DNA of 64,000 bases, from assembly GCA_021018995.1 (NCBI GenBank), contig CM037596.1, forward strand, positions 105,879,416 through 105,943,415, in the 5' to 3' direction. Every line of letters begins with the position of its first letter. Positions within the stretch are counted from its first letter, which is position 1. Both the position numbers and the translations under genes were made by a program. Of the stretch, positions 37,322-48,541 are shown one piece after another. This DNA comes from Chloranthus sessilifolius. Taxonomy: Eukaryota > Streptophyta > Magnoliopsida > Chloranthales > Chloranthaceae. The notes below the pieces were generated by a model, which worked only from the letters and a program-made list of their open reading frames with translations, did not search any database and had not been told where the DNA came from.

Positions 37322-37532
37322 CGGTCTTATTCGACTCTTTGAGGGTTACGTTTGTACTATAACTAGTTAGGGTTAAATTCTGTCACTCTCCAATCCATTA
37401 CTATAATTATTAATAATTATAGTGACGGATTGGAGAGTGATTGACTATAGTGATGGATTGGAGAGTGATAGAATTTAACCCAACTAATTATAGTACAAAA
37501 GTAACCGTCAAAAGGTTGAATGAGACAATTCG
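37322..37532. repeat. Near-palindromic foldback element, about 210 bp
   Basis: TTTGTACTATAACTAGTTAG...CACTCTCCAATCCATTACTATA is mirrored by TATAGTGACGGATTGGAGAG...ACCCAACTAATTATAGTACAAA. The TGACTATAGTGATGGATTGG arm segment is itself repeated. Confidence 0.8.
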
Positions 37533-37539
37533 GCTATAT

Positions 37540-37627
37540 GGGCGATGATATAAATAATAATTGCAATATTTTTGAAAAAGCTAGGGCGATGATATAAATA
37601 ATAATTGCAATATTTTTGAAAAAGCTA
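37540..37627. repeat. Perfect 44-bp tandem duplication
   Basis: Copies 37540-37583 and 37584-37627, starting GGGCGATGATATAAATAAT, appear identical. Confidence 0.95.
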
Positions 37628-37999
37628 GTCTGTTAAAATTTAAAATATATTGAAATCTGAAAATAAAAAAACACAGACGGTCTATATATTAATATTATTC
37701 TCTATTGATTCGCCAAGATATTATTATCAGTCCTTATCAGACAACAAATATCGGCAAAAATAACAAGGCGTAGGATGCATCATCACATATGAAGTGGCCT
37801 TTTTGGCCCTGATTCCCATCGAAAGCAGAGTAACACAAACTTAAAGCACCTTGAAATCTGTAGAAGTCAGCTTTTGATGTGATTCAAATCTTCTTACGCT
37901 ACTACCCGTATAATGCCTCCGAAGTGAATCAAAACCTATATGTCAATTAATCACGTGTCCCTAATATTATCGGATGACCTGAGTCATGAAAGTATGATA

Positions 38000-38156
38000 C
38001 AGTACAAAAAATAAGACTATTAGCGACAATTTTTTGCAATAAAAAACTACCGTTGTTAATAAGAAAACTATTAAAGGTTATTAAGACTATTAGTGGTAAT
38101 TTTTTTGTTAATAGTGACAATTTTTAGCTGTTGCTAATAGTCTTATGCTTTGTAGC
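38000..38156. mobile_element. Miniature CACTA-like element
   Basis: CAGTACAAAAAATAAGACTA...CTAATAGTCTTATGCTTTGTAG, with the internal AGCGACAATTTTTTG word shared with 41329. Confidence 0.5.
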
Positions 38157-38388
38157 AATAGTTTGGTTTGAAAATAAGTCGCATTTTATCATATCGGATA
38201 ATATTTGAAATACTATGTTGAAGTTGGTGTCCCTAGAACAAGCATAGCGACTTCGAAAAGAATCAAGTGCACACCAATAACCAATCCGTAACCATGCACC
38301 AATGTAGCACTTACAATCCTGAACTATCCGATACCGGTTACGTAATCATCGTACCGTATCGGATAATATTGAAACATGGTGTCCCTTA

Positions 38389-40503
38389 GGCCCTGTTTGA
38401 TAGCAATGAAACTTTAAAGAGGAAATGAAATCAATTTTTTAGTTGATTTCCTATGAAATGATTTCCTCTACAAATGAATTATTCATTGTTTGATTAGTGT
38501 GTTCAATAAATGAATTTCAATGAAAATTGATTTCTCTTGTTTAATTAGTATCTTTAAAAATGAATTTCAAAATAAGTTTTTAAGTTTTGATCATTTATTA
38601 TTAAAATCATAATTAAAGTCAAATTTTAACCAATAATTTTTTTGATGATATTCTATTACATTATAAATTAATATCATAGTAATCACTATTTATTACTAAG
38701 TTACATAAATCAAAGTTTGAAAAGTCAAACTCAAACAAAAACTCAAACTTTGACCAACCTTAAAATTTTAATAAAAAAAAATGTACAGTTAAATAACAAA
38801 GTTGTAAGTGCTAATATCTAATGTAAGTTTATACGTTGAAATTAAATTAAATTTTTATAAAAGTCAAACTTTGACCAAAATTTCAACTTCGACCAAGAGA
38901 AAATTTTGCAATGTATCAACAAGTTACAAAAGTCCAATTGCAAATTAATATAATAATATTCATATATATCATTAGGTTACACTAGTCAAAATTTGATCAA
39001 ATATCCACTTTTAATAAATGTCAAACTTTGACCAAACGTCAAATTTTGATTAATAAAAATTTTTAAGACTAAAGTACAAAGTTATATAATATATACTAGC
39101 ATGTACTATAAGGTTATATGTTAAAACAAAATTTAATTTTTAAATTTTTAAAAAATTTTAATTTTTTAAAAAAGTCAAAGTTTGACCAAATTTTTTAACT
39201 TTGATGAATAAAAAATTTGACAATCTACCGCCAACCTACAAATTAATATAACAATATTCGCATTCATCGCTAAGTTACAAAGTAATAAATTAAAAAATTG
39301 GCTAAATATCAACTTTTTAAAAAGTCAAACTTTGACTAAATGTAAAAAAAGTAAAATAAAATTTGGTAATGTACTACAAAGTAATAAATTTAAAAAATAA
39401 TAATCTTATTGGGGATACAGAAGTTCAAAAAAATCAAATTGTGTTAAAAAGTCAAAATTTGACCAAATACCAAACCCTGACCAGTAAAAATTTACATTAC
39501 CAAAATACAAATAACAACAGTAATAATCTCTACCTACTGTCCAAATGCACTTCTCAAACTTTGACTACAGTCAAAATTTGAATAAAAGCCAAACTTTTCG
39601 TAAAAGTCAAACTTTGACCAATAAGAATGAGGCAATATATTTTCAAGTTATAAATTAAAACAATGATAGATATTTTTAAATATAATATTTCAGTAATAAA
39701 AATTTATAATATTTTATAGAAAATCAAACTTTGACCAAGAAAAATTGCACTGGTACGATATAAATTTATGTAGTAGTCGACTCTATCTATAAGTAGGTTT
39801 CGAGTTTGACTAAAACTAAATTTTGTATAAAAGTCAAATTATTGACTAATATAATTGAGAATCTAATATTAAATTATACATCAACGCGACAATATCCTTT
39901 TTTCGGAATCAAATTATTGGAGTCAAAGTTTAATAAAAAGTAAAATTTTAATTATAAGTTAAAGTTTGACCTTAAAACCAATCTTTGACCCTTAAAAATT
40001 TGATAATATATTACTAACTTACAACTTATTATCATATTTCAATAGTCGTAGTTTGATCCAAAGTCAAAACTTTTTATAGCTTATAAATTCAATTAAAGTT
40101 TGATTAAATTTAAACTTTGACCAAAGTCAAATATAAGCTTAAAAGAGTATATACTATAAATAATGTGGTGGTCATAGTGATCGTGCTGGTATGATGGTCA
40201 TAGAAATTGAAATTACTTTTTAATAGTCAAAAAATAATTTTTTTTGCCTTTAGATTTTTTACAATTAACTTTAGATTTGTAATAACAAAAAATTATTATT
40301 TTGTTAGTAAGAAATTCAATTTCAGCCACTTAAATAGTTAAAATGATTTCCTCCTAAAATGATTTGGTATATGAAAATTCAATTTCTATGCGAGACGACT
40401 TAATTTCATTTCCATCACCTTAAATAGCTATTAAACAACAACAATTAGAAACTAAATTTCATTTTCACAATGAAATTACATTTCCATATTATTAAATAAG
40501 GCC
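38389..40503. mobile_element. PIF/Harbinger-type non-autonomous element, 2115 bp
   Basis: The left end GGCCCTGTTTGATAGCAATG pairs with the right end CATATTATTAAATAAGGCC, flanked by TTA on both sides (38386-38388, 40504-40506). The interior carries more than a dozen AAGTCAAACTTTGACCAAA-type words between about 38590 and 40140. No transposase reading frame is recognisable, so it must have depended on helper proteins. Confidence 0.75.
38590..40140. repeat. Dispersed AGTCAAACTTTGACC palindromic words
   Basis: AAGTCAAACTTTGACCAAA and variants recur roughly every 60-150 bp through the interior of the PIF-type element. GGTCAAA/TTTGACC pairs make each word partly palindromic and give many TTGAC cores. 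Confidence 0.75.
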
Positions 40504-40506
40504 TTA

Positions 40507-40854
40507 AAGACAAATAGTGCCCCAAATCCCCCTCCATTATTACAAGCAAGTGTGGCCATGCAGAAGGGGTTGGATTCTTAGGTTAAGAGACAAACCGCAC
40601 CTTGGGGGGACCTCTCGGAAGGACTCAAGGATTGAGAAAGCTAAGTCTCCCTCCCTCCACATATTCAAGTTTTCACAAGCAATTATTGGTAATTGAGGAC
40701 CCATCTGGGGTGCAGATTATAAGACCATCACCATCGTTTTTAGTAAGAAACAAATGTCTTTAACGTGGTGATGTGGACTTCTTCCCTAGGAGGCGTTTAT
40801 TGTTTCACATCTAAGTACAAGTACTTTTAGAAGGGTTGCATTATGCATTTACTG
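40507..40854. other. Filler between elements, nothing recognised
   Basis: No ORF or repeat end seen. Confidence 0.35.
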
Positions 40855-41134
40855 TAGGGCTGTCAATGGGTTGGGTTGGGTTGATCCGTTGTCTGACCCG
40901 TCCAACAGATTTTTCGAGCAGGTTAGGTAGGTAAACTTGACCCGTTGGATGAGGGTGAAATATCGGAGCTGATCTTTGGGTTGGGTCAACTCAAAGGTTA
41001 GTCGGCCAGGCAAAATTTTCTGCTCAACCCGACTTGGTTTTTCGGGTTAGGTAGGGCATTTACTCTTGACCCATCGAGCAGCCAAGTTTTATCCCCAACC
41101 CAGCCCGACCCGACCCAACCCAACACTTGCCCTA
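40855..41134. mobile_element. hAT-like MITE of the GGGTTGGG family, 280 bp
   Basis: TAGGGCTGTCAATGGGTTGG at the left and CCAACACTTGCCCTA at the right, with GACCCGACCCAACCC words inside. The flanks do not show a clean duplication. Confidence 0.6.
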
Positions 41135-41328
41135 CGTTGTTGTTGTTATTTTACTAACCATTAGAAGAAGAGGTACTCTACGGAGACTTAACTTTTTCTT
41201 CCGTGGCTATGTCTCTAGCCGTAGGTGGGCCTGAAATAGGCTTTTATATGGTCGACACCAAGCCCTAGCACTAGCGGGCTAAAGCTGGGCTGTGAAATGT
41301 TACCATAATGTTTTGTCTTTTGTTTCCA

Positions 41329-41468
41329 CACTAAAAAAAAATAGATTATTAGCGACAATTTTTTACTCAAAAACTACTAAAGACTATTAGCGGCAAGGAT
41401 ATTAGCGGCAATTTTTTGTTAATGGCGGCAGTTTTTGGCTGCTGCTAATAGTTTTATTTTTTGTAGTG
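41329..41468. mobile_element. Miniature CACTA element, 140 bp
   Basis: CACTAAAAAAAAATAGATTA...CTAATAGTTTTATTTTTTGTAGTG. The ends match plant CACTA termini and the subterminal word ATTAGCGACAATTTTTT repeats inside. Confidence 0.65.
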
Positions 41469-41477
41469 CCGATTGTT

Positions 41478-41874
41478 CTCATAGCATCTCCAATGGTCAA
41501 TCTCATTATTTTTTCACTTGTGTTGTAAATTTGGGATACCCAATTTGTGAGATAAAAATTTGGGATGCAGTACACTCCAATCATGTATTTCAAATTTATT
41601 ACTTTATTATATTTTCAAATCTACTTTAAATGAAATAATATATATTTAAACAATATCAAGTTGGTATCACACATCCCAACTAGCCGTTGGAGAGTTTATT
41701 CATACAAATAAAATTATTAAAAAAAAGTTTTAATAAAATGTAATACTTTTAAAAAAATAGGACAGGGTAGTTTTGGAATGGCCATTGGAGCGGTCAAAAG
41801 AAAGCTTGTGTCTCGAAACTAGCCGTTAAATTATCCACAGTGGTTTTGGGAAAGACCATTGGAGTTGCTCTCAT
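41478..41874. mobile_element. MITE with AGCATCTCCAATGGTC ends
   Basis: CTCATAGCATCTCCAATGGTC-type left end pairs with GACCATTGGAGTTGCTCTC at the right. The interior has AATTTGGGATACCC words like the element at 11626. Confidence 0.7.
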
Positions 41875-41979
41875 GTTATAAAAAATATATGCAACACATT
41901 TATTGGATAGTTTAAATATAAACTATAGCATATAATAAATACTACCATATATATAAAGGTTATTTGATAATGATAAATG

Positions 41980-42300
41980 GGTTGGCCAGGTCCGGCCCGA
42001 CTTGTAACTCGGGCTAGGTATGAGCTAGTTTAAGAATAATTAAAAATCAACCTATTTAAGCTCAACCCGAATTGATCAAATGAGTCCATTAGTATAGAAA
42101 TTGTTGAGCAGGCCTATGGCTCAGCCTCACTTGACTTGATCCGCCATGATTCAGGTATAGGCTAAGGAAAGCAAGCCTGATTCATAAATGGGCTGGTCCG
42201 GTCTAATTCATAATCAGGCCGAGTATAGGTTAGAAGGCCTGATTATAATCGGGTGGTTTAAGGACCGGCCCAGACATGCCCATGAGACCCTAATTTTAGC
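41980..42300. other. GGCCCGAC-rich hAT-like remnant
   Basis: GGGTTGGCCAGGTCCGGCC...AGGACCGGCCCAGACATGCCC suggests another GGGT-family element without clear termini. Confidence 0.4.
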
Positions 42301-42446
42301 CCTAGTGGTATACATCTTTCATCATCCTGAGTGTTTCATATCGATGCCCATCACTGATATCATGCTCAATCCCAAAACACCTATATATCATGTTATTGGG
42401 ACAAATTTGATCATCTACTTGATCAACTACTAAGTAGATATGTATA

Positions 42447-42656
42447 GCATGTGTTTGGGATTGCTCTTTGGAGGCAAAGAGTAGCTCTTTGCTCTGGGAC
42501 AAAGCACTTTAGCATAAAATTATGTTTGATTGTATGTGCTCATAGCTCTTTCGAAAAGTGAAAGAGCTAAATTTGGATCACTTTAAAAGATTGATTTAAA
42601 ATTGATCTTTTAAGTGAGTGGCTCTTTGCCTCCAAAGAGTAATCCCAAACACAGCC
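42447..42656. mobile_element. Tourist-like MITE, 210 bp, strong inverted ends
   Basis: GCATGTGTTTGGGATTGCTC...GAGTAATCCCAAACACAGCC, with terminal repeats of about 34 bp extending through CTTTGGAGGCAAAGAG / CTCTTTGCCTCCAAAG. It resembles the elements at 19169 and 20031. Confidence 0.75.
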
Positions 42657-43110
42657 AATAACGTTTTATATTATATAAAAGCTTTTATCAGCATTGGTCT
42701 CATATGTACGAGTTTTGGGAGGGGTGGACAGAATATAGGCCTGACCTTTTACTTCTTAGAGATAAAGTCCAGAATCAACGACGTTTAATTGTTTGATACG
42801 ATGGTTCTACAATTTTGATACGGCGAATCTTTTAGGTTGAGTGTGATATAAGTGCTTATTTTAATTTTATTTTATAATAGCATTTTGATCATTGGACTCA
42901 ATTCTTTATATCACAGTCGCCTATGTGATTGAGTGTAATGTAGCAGCTAGCTAATGCATCGATGGTATCAAGCTACCTGTACCATTTATAAATTATATAT
43001 ATCAAAGTTGTTACACACTTTTTGATGAAAATAATTATTATAAGCTTAAGTATATACTATCTTCTTCAATGGAAACAAAGAACCTTAGATTTTAATGATA
43101 GAGTATGGCT

Positions 43111-43294
43111 CAAGGATCAAAATTTCGGCCGAAATGATCGAAATTTCGGTCCAAATTTTTAGTTTTGGTCTACACCAAAACCAAAATGAAATCCTAAATT
43201 TTCGGTTATTTTGTATGAAGCTCAAAATTTCAGATTTCGGTTTCAGTTTCGGTCCCCACCGAAATCGAAACAAAATCCGAAATTTTGATCCTTG
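43111..43294. mobile_element. CAAGGATC-family hAT-like MITE, 184 bp
   Basis: Ends CAAGGATCAAAATTTCGGCC...CCGAAATTTTGATCCTTG, about 18 bp of perfect inverted repeat. Flanks GTATGGCT and GTAGAGCT match at 6 of 8. Confidence 0.85.
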
Positions 43295-43304
43295 GTAGAG
43301 CTAT

Positions 43305-43710
43305 TCTCTCCTGTTTTGAAAGTAAGGACTACAATTTTTTATGGACAAAAATCATTAGTTGACTTAGTCAAATGATGAAGATTATTTTCTGTCTCAATTT
43401 GTCTCAATCTTCCAAAAAATGGATCTTAAGATCATATTACACTTAGTAGATTATTAGATGATGATTCGAGAAGTACACATCCCCAAAAGCGATCTGCTCA
43501 TGGATAAAAGAGTTGAACTTCACTTTTAGGAATGTGTGCCATTGGAATCAACATTGGACACTGATAAGCGTGTCATGATCTTAAAATTTATTTGAGGGAA
43601 GATTAGAATAAAAAACAATCTCCATAGTCTGAGTCACATCAGTCTATGATTTCGTCTGCAAAAATTTTGTAGTCCTCATACTTTAAAAACGGCTGAGAAT
43701 AGCCGTACGC
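43305..43710. mobile_element. Foldback MITE, ACGATGGAGATC family
   Basis: TTGACTTAGTCAAATGATGAAG...GGATCTTAAGATCATA pairs with CATGATCTTAAAATTTATTTG...CATCAGTCTATGATTTCG. It abuts the CAAGGATC element. Confidence 0.65.
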
Positions 43711-44009
43711 CCATACCCTTTATGATATTGAACTTTTAGATGCTTCTTCGATAAAGGTTATGTGTATATATATCGCTTAATAATGCATTCGACTTGACGG
43801 GTTCACCCACTTGGAAAATATGGAGCACAATTGCGGGCTATTTTCTACTAGTGTATTTTTTATTCTTTTGAGAAACTATTTTCTACTAGTTGGATTTGTT
43901 GGCTAATAACTATTTTCACCCAAAATATTTATCATTAAAAAATTTCACCTTTTATCACAAAATCAATTGTGCACAAATAATTCATTTTTTTTTTTGGACG
44001 GTCCGTAAT

Positions 44010-44490
44010 CTATAAGGGTGGAAGTTTAGTTAACCAAATTTCTGTTTCGGGTTTTAAGGTATCAAAACGTATCGATTTTCAGCAAATCAATACGTATCGG
44101 GCGAGACCGATACCAATTTTGGCACCTTAATTGTTTCACCTAAATTGAACCCGAACTGAAATATTTAGATTTCAATTTCAGTTAACTGAACTTCCCACCA
44201 ACTAAACCGAAACTGAATTGAATCGATCCAATTTCAGTCGGTTTTTCTTTTTTTCATTTATTATTATTTACAATTTAAATAAGAGAGAAAGAGGGAGAGA
44301 TTTTATTTTTTGATTTCGTTCGATTTTAGGGTCAGTTTATTCTTCCTACCCAATTGGGTTTTGGTTTCCAGCACCCAAAACTGAAACCGAACAAATTTGA
44401 AACTGATTTCATTTTTTTGGTTTTGGATCAATTTCTGTTCGGTTTCTTCAATTTTCGGTTTCTCGGTAACTTTATCCACCCCAATGTACA
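44010..44490. mobile_element. hAT-like element with nested GATACGTATC MITE
   Basis: AAGGGTGGAAGTTTAGTTAACC at the left and CGGTAACTTTATCCACCCC at the right, with CCGAAACTGAA-type words inside. Bases 44058-44129 (AAGGTATCAAAACGTATCG...TTTTGGCACCTT) are a short GATACGTATC-family copy inside it. Confidence 0.55.
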
Positions 44491-44599
44491 CACGACACCC
44501 GATCCTTGGAGGTCATGAAGTGTACCGTTGCACCCAACTGACCTCAGTGCAGCCCAAGTAGCTGCACTCTTATGAATATTCCCTGGACCTCTTGAAAGC

Positions 44600-44796
44600 A
44601 TTTAGAATTTGGGTTCGCTCTTATAAGAGCAGAAGTGGCTCTTTTCTTGCTCCCCATTAAGATATAGATCAAATCTACTTTGGCAAAAAGCAATTTTATC
44701 ACTCAAAATAGCTTCCCACCAGCATAAATATGGCAAAAAGTTGTGCGAAAGAGCTACTCTTTGGCCATGGCCAGAAAGGGTTAACCCAAATGCAAA
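44600..44796. mobile_element. Tourist-like MITE, diverged copy
   Basis: GCATTTAGAATTTGGGTTCG...GTTAACCCAAATGCAAAC with interior TTATAAGAGCAGAAGTGGCTC, as in the copy at 19169. Confidence 0.6.
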
Positions 44797-44920
44797 CATA
44801 CTCCTACCGAGGGTTGATTGGGACGTGAGCATAAGAGCTTTAACGAGTTACGATACAAATAATAATTTTCAATTTCACTTAGGTCTTGCTCTAGCATCTT
44901 TAGGAGTTGGTACTTCTTGC

Positions 44921-45134
44921 CAAGGATCAAAATTTCAGCCGAAATGACCGAAATTTGGGATGAAATTATCGGTTTCGATCCCCATCGAAAAGATAATTTG
45001 GACTGAAATTTCGGTCATTTTTGTATGGGATCCAAAATTTAAGCCAAAAATTTGATTTTCGACCGAAATTTCGTCCAAAATTTCGATTTCAGTCCACTCC
45101 AAAATCGAAATGATTCCCGAAATTTTGATCCTTG
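44921..45134. mobile_element. CAAGGATC-family hAT-like MITE, 214 bp
   Basis: Ends CAAGGATCAAAATTTCAGCC...CCCGAAATTTTGATCCTTG, flanks CTTCTTGC (44913-44920) and CTTCTTGG (45135-45142), 7 of 8 matching. Confidence 0.85.
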
Positions 45135-45828
45135 CTTCTTGGTAGCTCAATCCATATACTCTTTATCTACTTATGTCGACACCATACTACTCGACTCACC
45201 CGACTCAAACTGTCACAACCCGAAATTCTACCCTATCCCGAGGGCCTAGAATTCCGAGTTATAACCCGCACATATCCTAGATATGCTAAGCGGACATATA
45301 CCTAATCAGAGTTCTCGCGTAATAATGGTTCCATGAAATTCGTGAAATCCAACAAATAGGGTGGAATATAAATGCAATCATAAATACTGAATAAGTGTGA
45401 TAAAACCACAAATCCACCAATAAAATGTAAATAGGAGCCGGAGACAAATCCAATAAAGGAAATCATAAAGTCAGCAATAATAATGATCAAACCCACTACC
45501 GAGTCTACAATGATCAATATCAAGCACTCGGCTCAAAATCAGCACCGTAGCCCTCCTGGTACTCAGCTCTGTTGCCCTCCCAAGGCTCCTGGTACTCAAC
45601 ACCCGTGGGATTTGGGTGACCGACGTCTACTCCACTCGCGTAATCACCTGAAACTGTTAGATTATCGTGGAATGAGTTTACTCAGTGGATACACCACCAA
45701 TCCACCTCATACTACTCAGGTGTATTGTGGGTGCATTAAGTGAGTGATAAACATAACATCTTAAAGAAGATAGCAGAAGAAAGATGAAATCATATGCATA
45801 TCGTGAAACTCATATCATATCATAAATA

Positions 45829-46205
45829 CAAGATCATGATCTAAGCACTAATATCCTAACGTACATTATCATATCTCATAACATATCATACCATGTCTTA
45901 TTATCATTCTCGCACATACGTCTGTACATCGCATGAGCGTAACTAACATACTTGTAAAATCCTAAACGACCTGTGCCAGAATCGCTGTTCGAGCTACCAT
46001 GGGACGGTCAATAAATACAAGATCATGATCTAGACACTCATATCCTAACATACCTTACCATATCTCATAACATATCATACTATGTCTTATTATCATTCTC
46101 GTACATACGTCTGTACATCGCATGAACGTAACTAACATACTTATAAAATCCTAAACGACCTGTGCCAGAATCGTTGTTCGAGCTATCATGGGAGGGTCAA
46201 TATAG
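45829..46205. repeat. Tandem duplication of about 180 bp inside the LTR
   Basis: ATACAAGATCATGATCTA...GTCAATA occurs at about 45829-46010 and again at about 46013-46200. The related element at 53952 has one copy (about 54605-54790). Confidence 0.85.
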
Positions 46206-48541
46206 TATCATACCACTATATCATAACGCCCTCGTGTCATACTCATACTTCACCACCCAGCTAATGGGGAAACATAATGGTCAAGGTCACTCATAACATA
46301 CTCATACTCATAATCTCTCCCGGAGATCCGTCTTGGCTGAAAGACGTTGTTGCCCTTACGGTGGCTACGCAAGGAACGACAAGTACAAGTATTTAAGTTC
46401 TTTATCTTTTGTTGGCCTACACAGTGATGTCTTATTATCGTACTCGTATCATAACTTAACTTATCTTATCTCATACTCATATCTTATCATACTCTTATAC
46501 TTAATCCTAGGATAAACTATAGTAACGCAACTTTCCTAATTCACGTTTCCTAAGAAAAATGTTCCGTAGTAATCTGGATATACTTCATGTGGTAGCCTAT
46601 ACTACCATAGAGGTGTTGCATCCGTACATGGACGTTAATATTTCGAGTAGAAGAAATCTCACCACAGCTAATCCCTATGGTCGAACCTCATAATTTAACT
46701 CATAATTTATACTATCATATTTGAACTCGGGATGATCGGGTCACTGTGTATGCTACCGTATCCAAGGCTACACTGAATTCGTACTCACCCGACTCGTCAT
46801 GGGTCTCATTCCACTATGAGTTGTAAGGCATGCGAATACGGTATATTTCTCGCTTCGATACTATTTCAGTAAATCACCACGCCCAAGCGTAGGCATGATC
46901 TCATACACTTTCGTACTCATTATCTAACATATCCTTAACTCGTATAAATTGATTAAGTTACAAGTACAAAAGTATCATACATACAGAACGATTTACACTT
47001 AATTTTTTATTATGTTTATATTTATATTTATTTACATAACACACCAATATAATTATAGAATAGGGTTATAAGTGTGATTTCGATAATTGTAAAAGTTAGA
47101 GTTCGCATCGAATTCCTAACACTTCGTGTTATCGAGGTGGTCGCGTTGAAGCGATAGAATGATGCATATATAGTATATTATAATTAAATATTCAAATAAA
47201 ATGACAGTACAATTTAAAGTGGAGTGCATCACGACCATCGATCGAAACTATCGAGTGATTTAGGATGTAGTGAGTTTTGGTCGTGCAAATAGAATTATAG
47301 TGGTAATTAAGGTCGTCTGTTCAGACAAGAATCGATTGATTAGTTTTAGAATCAATCAATCGGTCTTAATTGTGTTATATAAACTATTTAATTCAGGTAC
47401 ATATCGATTGATAGATTTTTGGAATCAATCGGTCAAGTTTTAAGGAAATTTAACATACACAAAGACTCAATTCTATATAAAGTCGATTGCTCAAAAGTGA
47501 AATCGATCGATCTTTAATATCAAAGAATTTAAAGGAATTAGTGGATGGGTTCTGTTCATGATTGATGGGTCGAATGGTATGGTCGATGGATTCATATATA
47601 TAATGGCAGCTACATAGTATCAATATGCAACGTGAAACAAAACTTTCCCAAATAAACAAGGCTCTCAACAAAACTTTCTCAATATAATACTATTATGTAA
47701 GTCTAGAGTGGAGTAGATTTTATTACTGTAGAAATAAAATACTTGAGTGATTATTTGTTTCAAGTAGTAATATATTATTATTATATTATAAGTAAATTTA
47801 TTTTTATATTATTATCTCATATCCCCATTTCCTTTTTTTTTTTTTTTCTTTTTTCTTTTTATATAATATAATAGTTATTCAAGAGGTACTTTAAATATAA
47901 ACAAGAAATGGCAATGATATAAAAATCAAAGCCATCATCACACTGAACATCGGGTGGTTCCAAATTGGAAGTCAATTTATTGTCAATCTGAAGGCAAAGG
48001 TTCAAGTCAAAAGGACAGGTTCGGCGGGTGGATTGCAGTGTGGATTTGAAGGTATTTTTCATTTTATTTTACTGTCTATATATAAAATATACGATACTAT
48101 TGCACATAGGAGCCCCCCTCTTATTTGGTTTGTTTTACTTAAATTATTCCGTCCAATCAGCTAACTCCCTCCCCTTTTCATTCTAATAAAATCATCTAAT
48201 TGGAGTCTTTCTTTTTTTATTATTATTTATATATATAAATATCAAATTCATGAATATTTTATTAGGTACCATATATGTATATATAGTATATAGATATTCT
48301 TTCAATAGAAATTTCCTTTTCTGCCAAACTGTCATTATACTATTCTTATGTACAATATAATATATTTAGTAACTTGTTATAATCGATTGAGTTTACTAAA
48401 TGGGTGATTAACCCTGTATAGTTAAACTAAGGTGAACTGATGAAATATATAGTTGAGCAGCAGCCTGTTATGCATATATCATGCGTGTCTGTTCCTTCAC
48501 CCGATCCCCCAAAAATAAATAAATAAACACTAGTCATTAGG

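Noticed and set aside
46333-46515. Sixty-codon frame (MAERRCCPYGGYARN...) that recurs at 54925
   Set aside because: Both lie at the same place in two copies of one LTR-like element. Shared ancestry explains the similarity, and no domain is recognisable.
47330-47520. Another TCGA palindrome array
   Set aside because: TCGATTGAT and ATCAATCGG words are present, but they are not 12-bp TCGA-N4-TCGA palindromes and show no clear 21-bp pitch.
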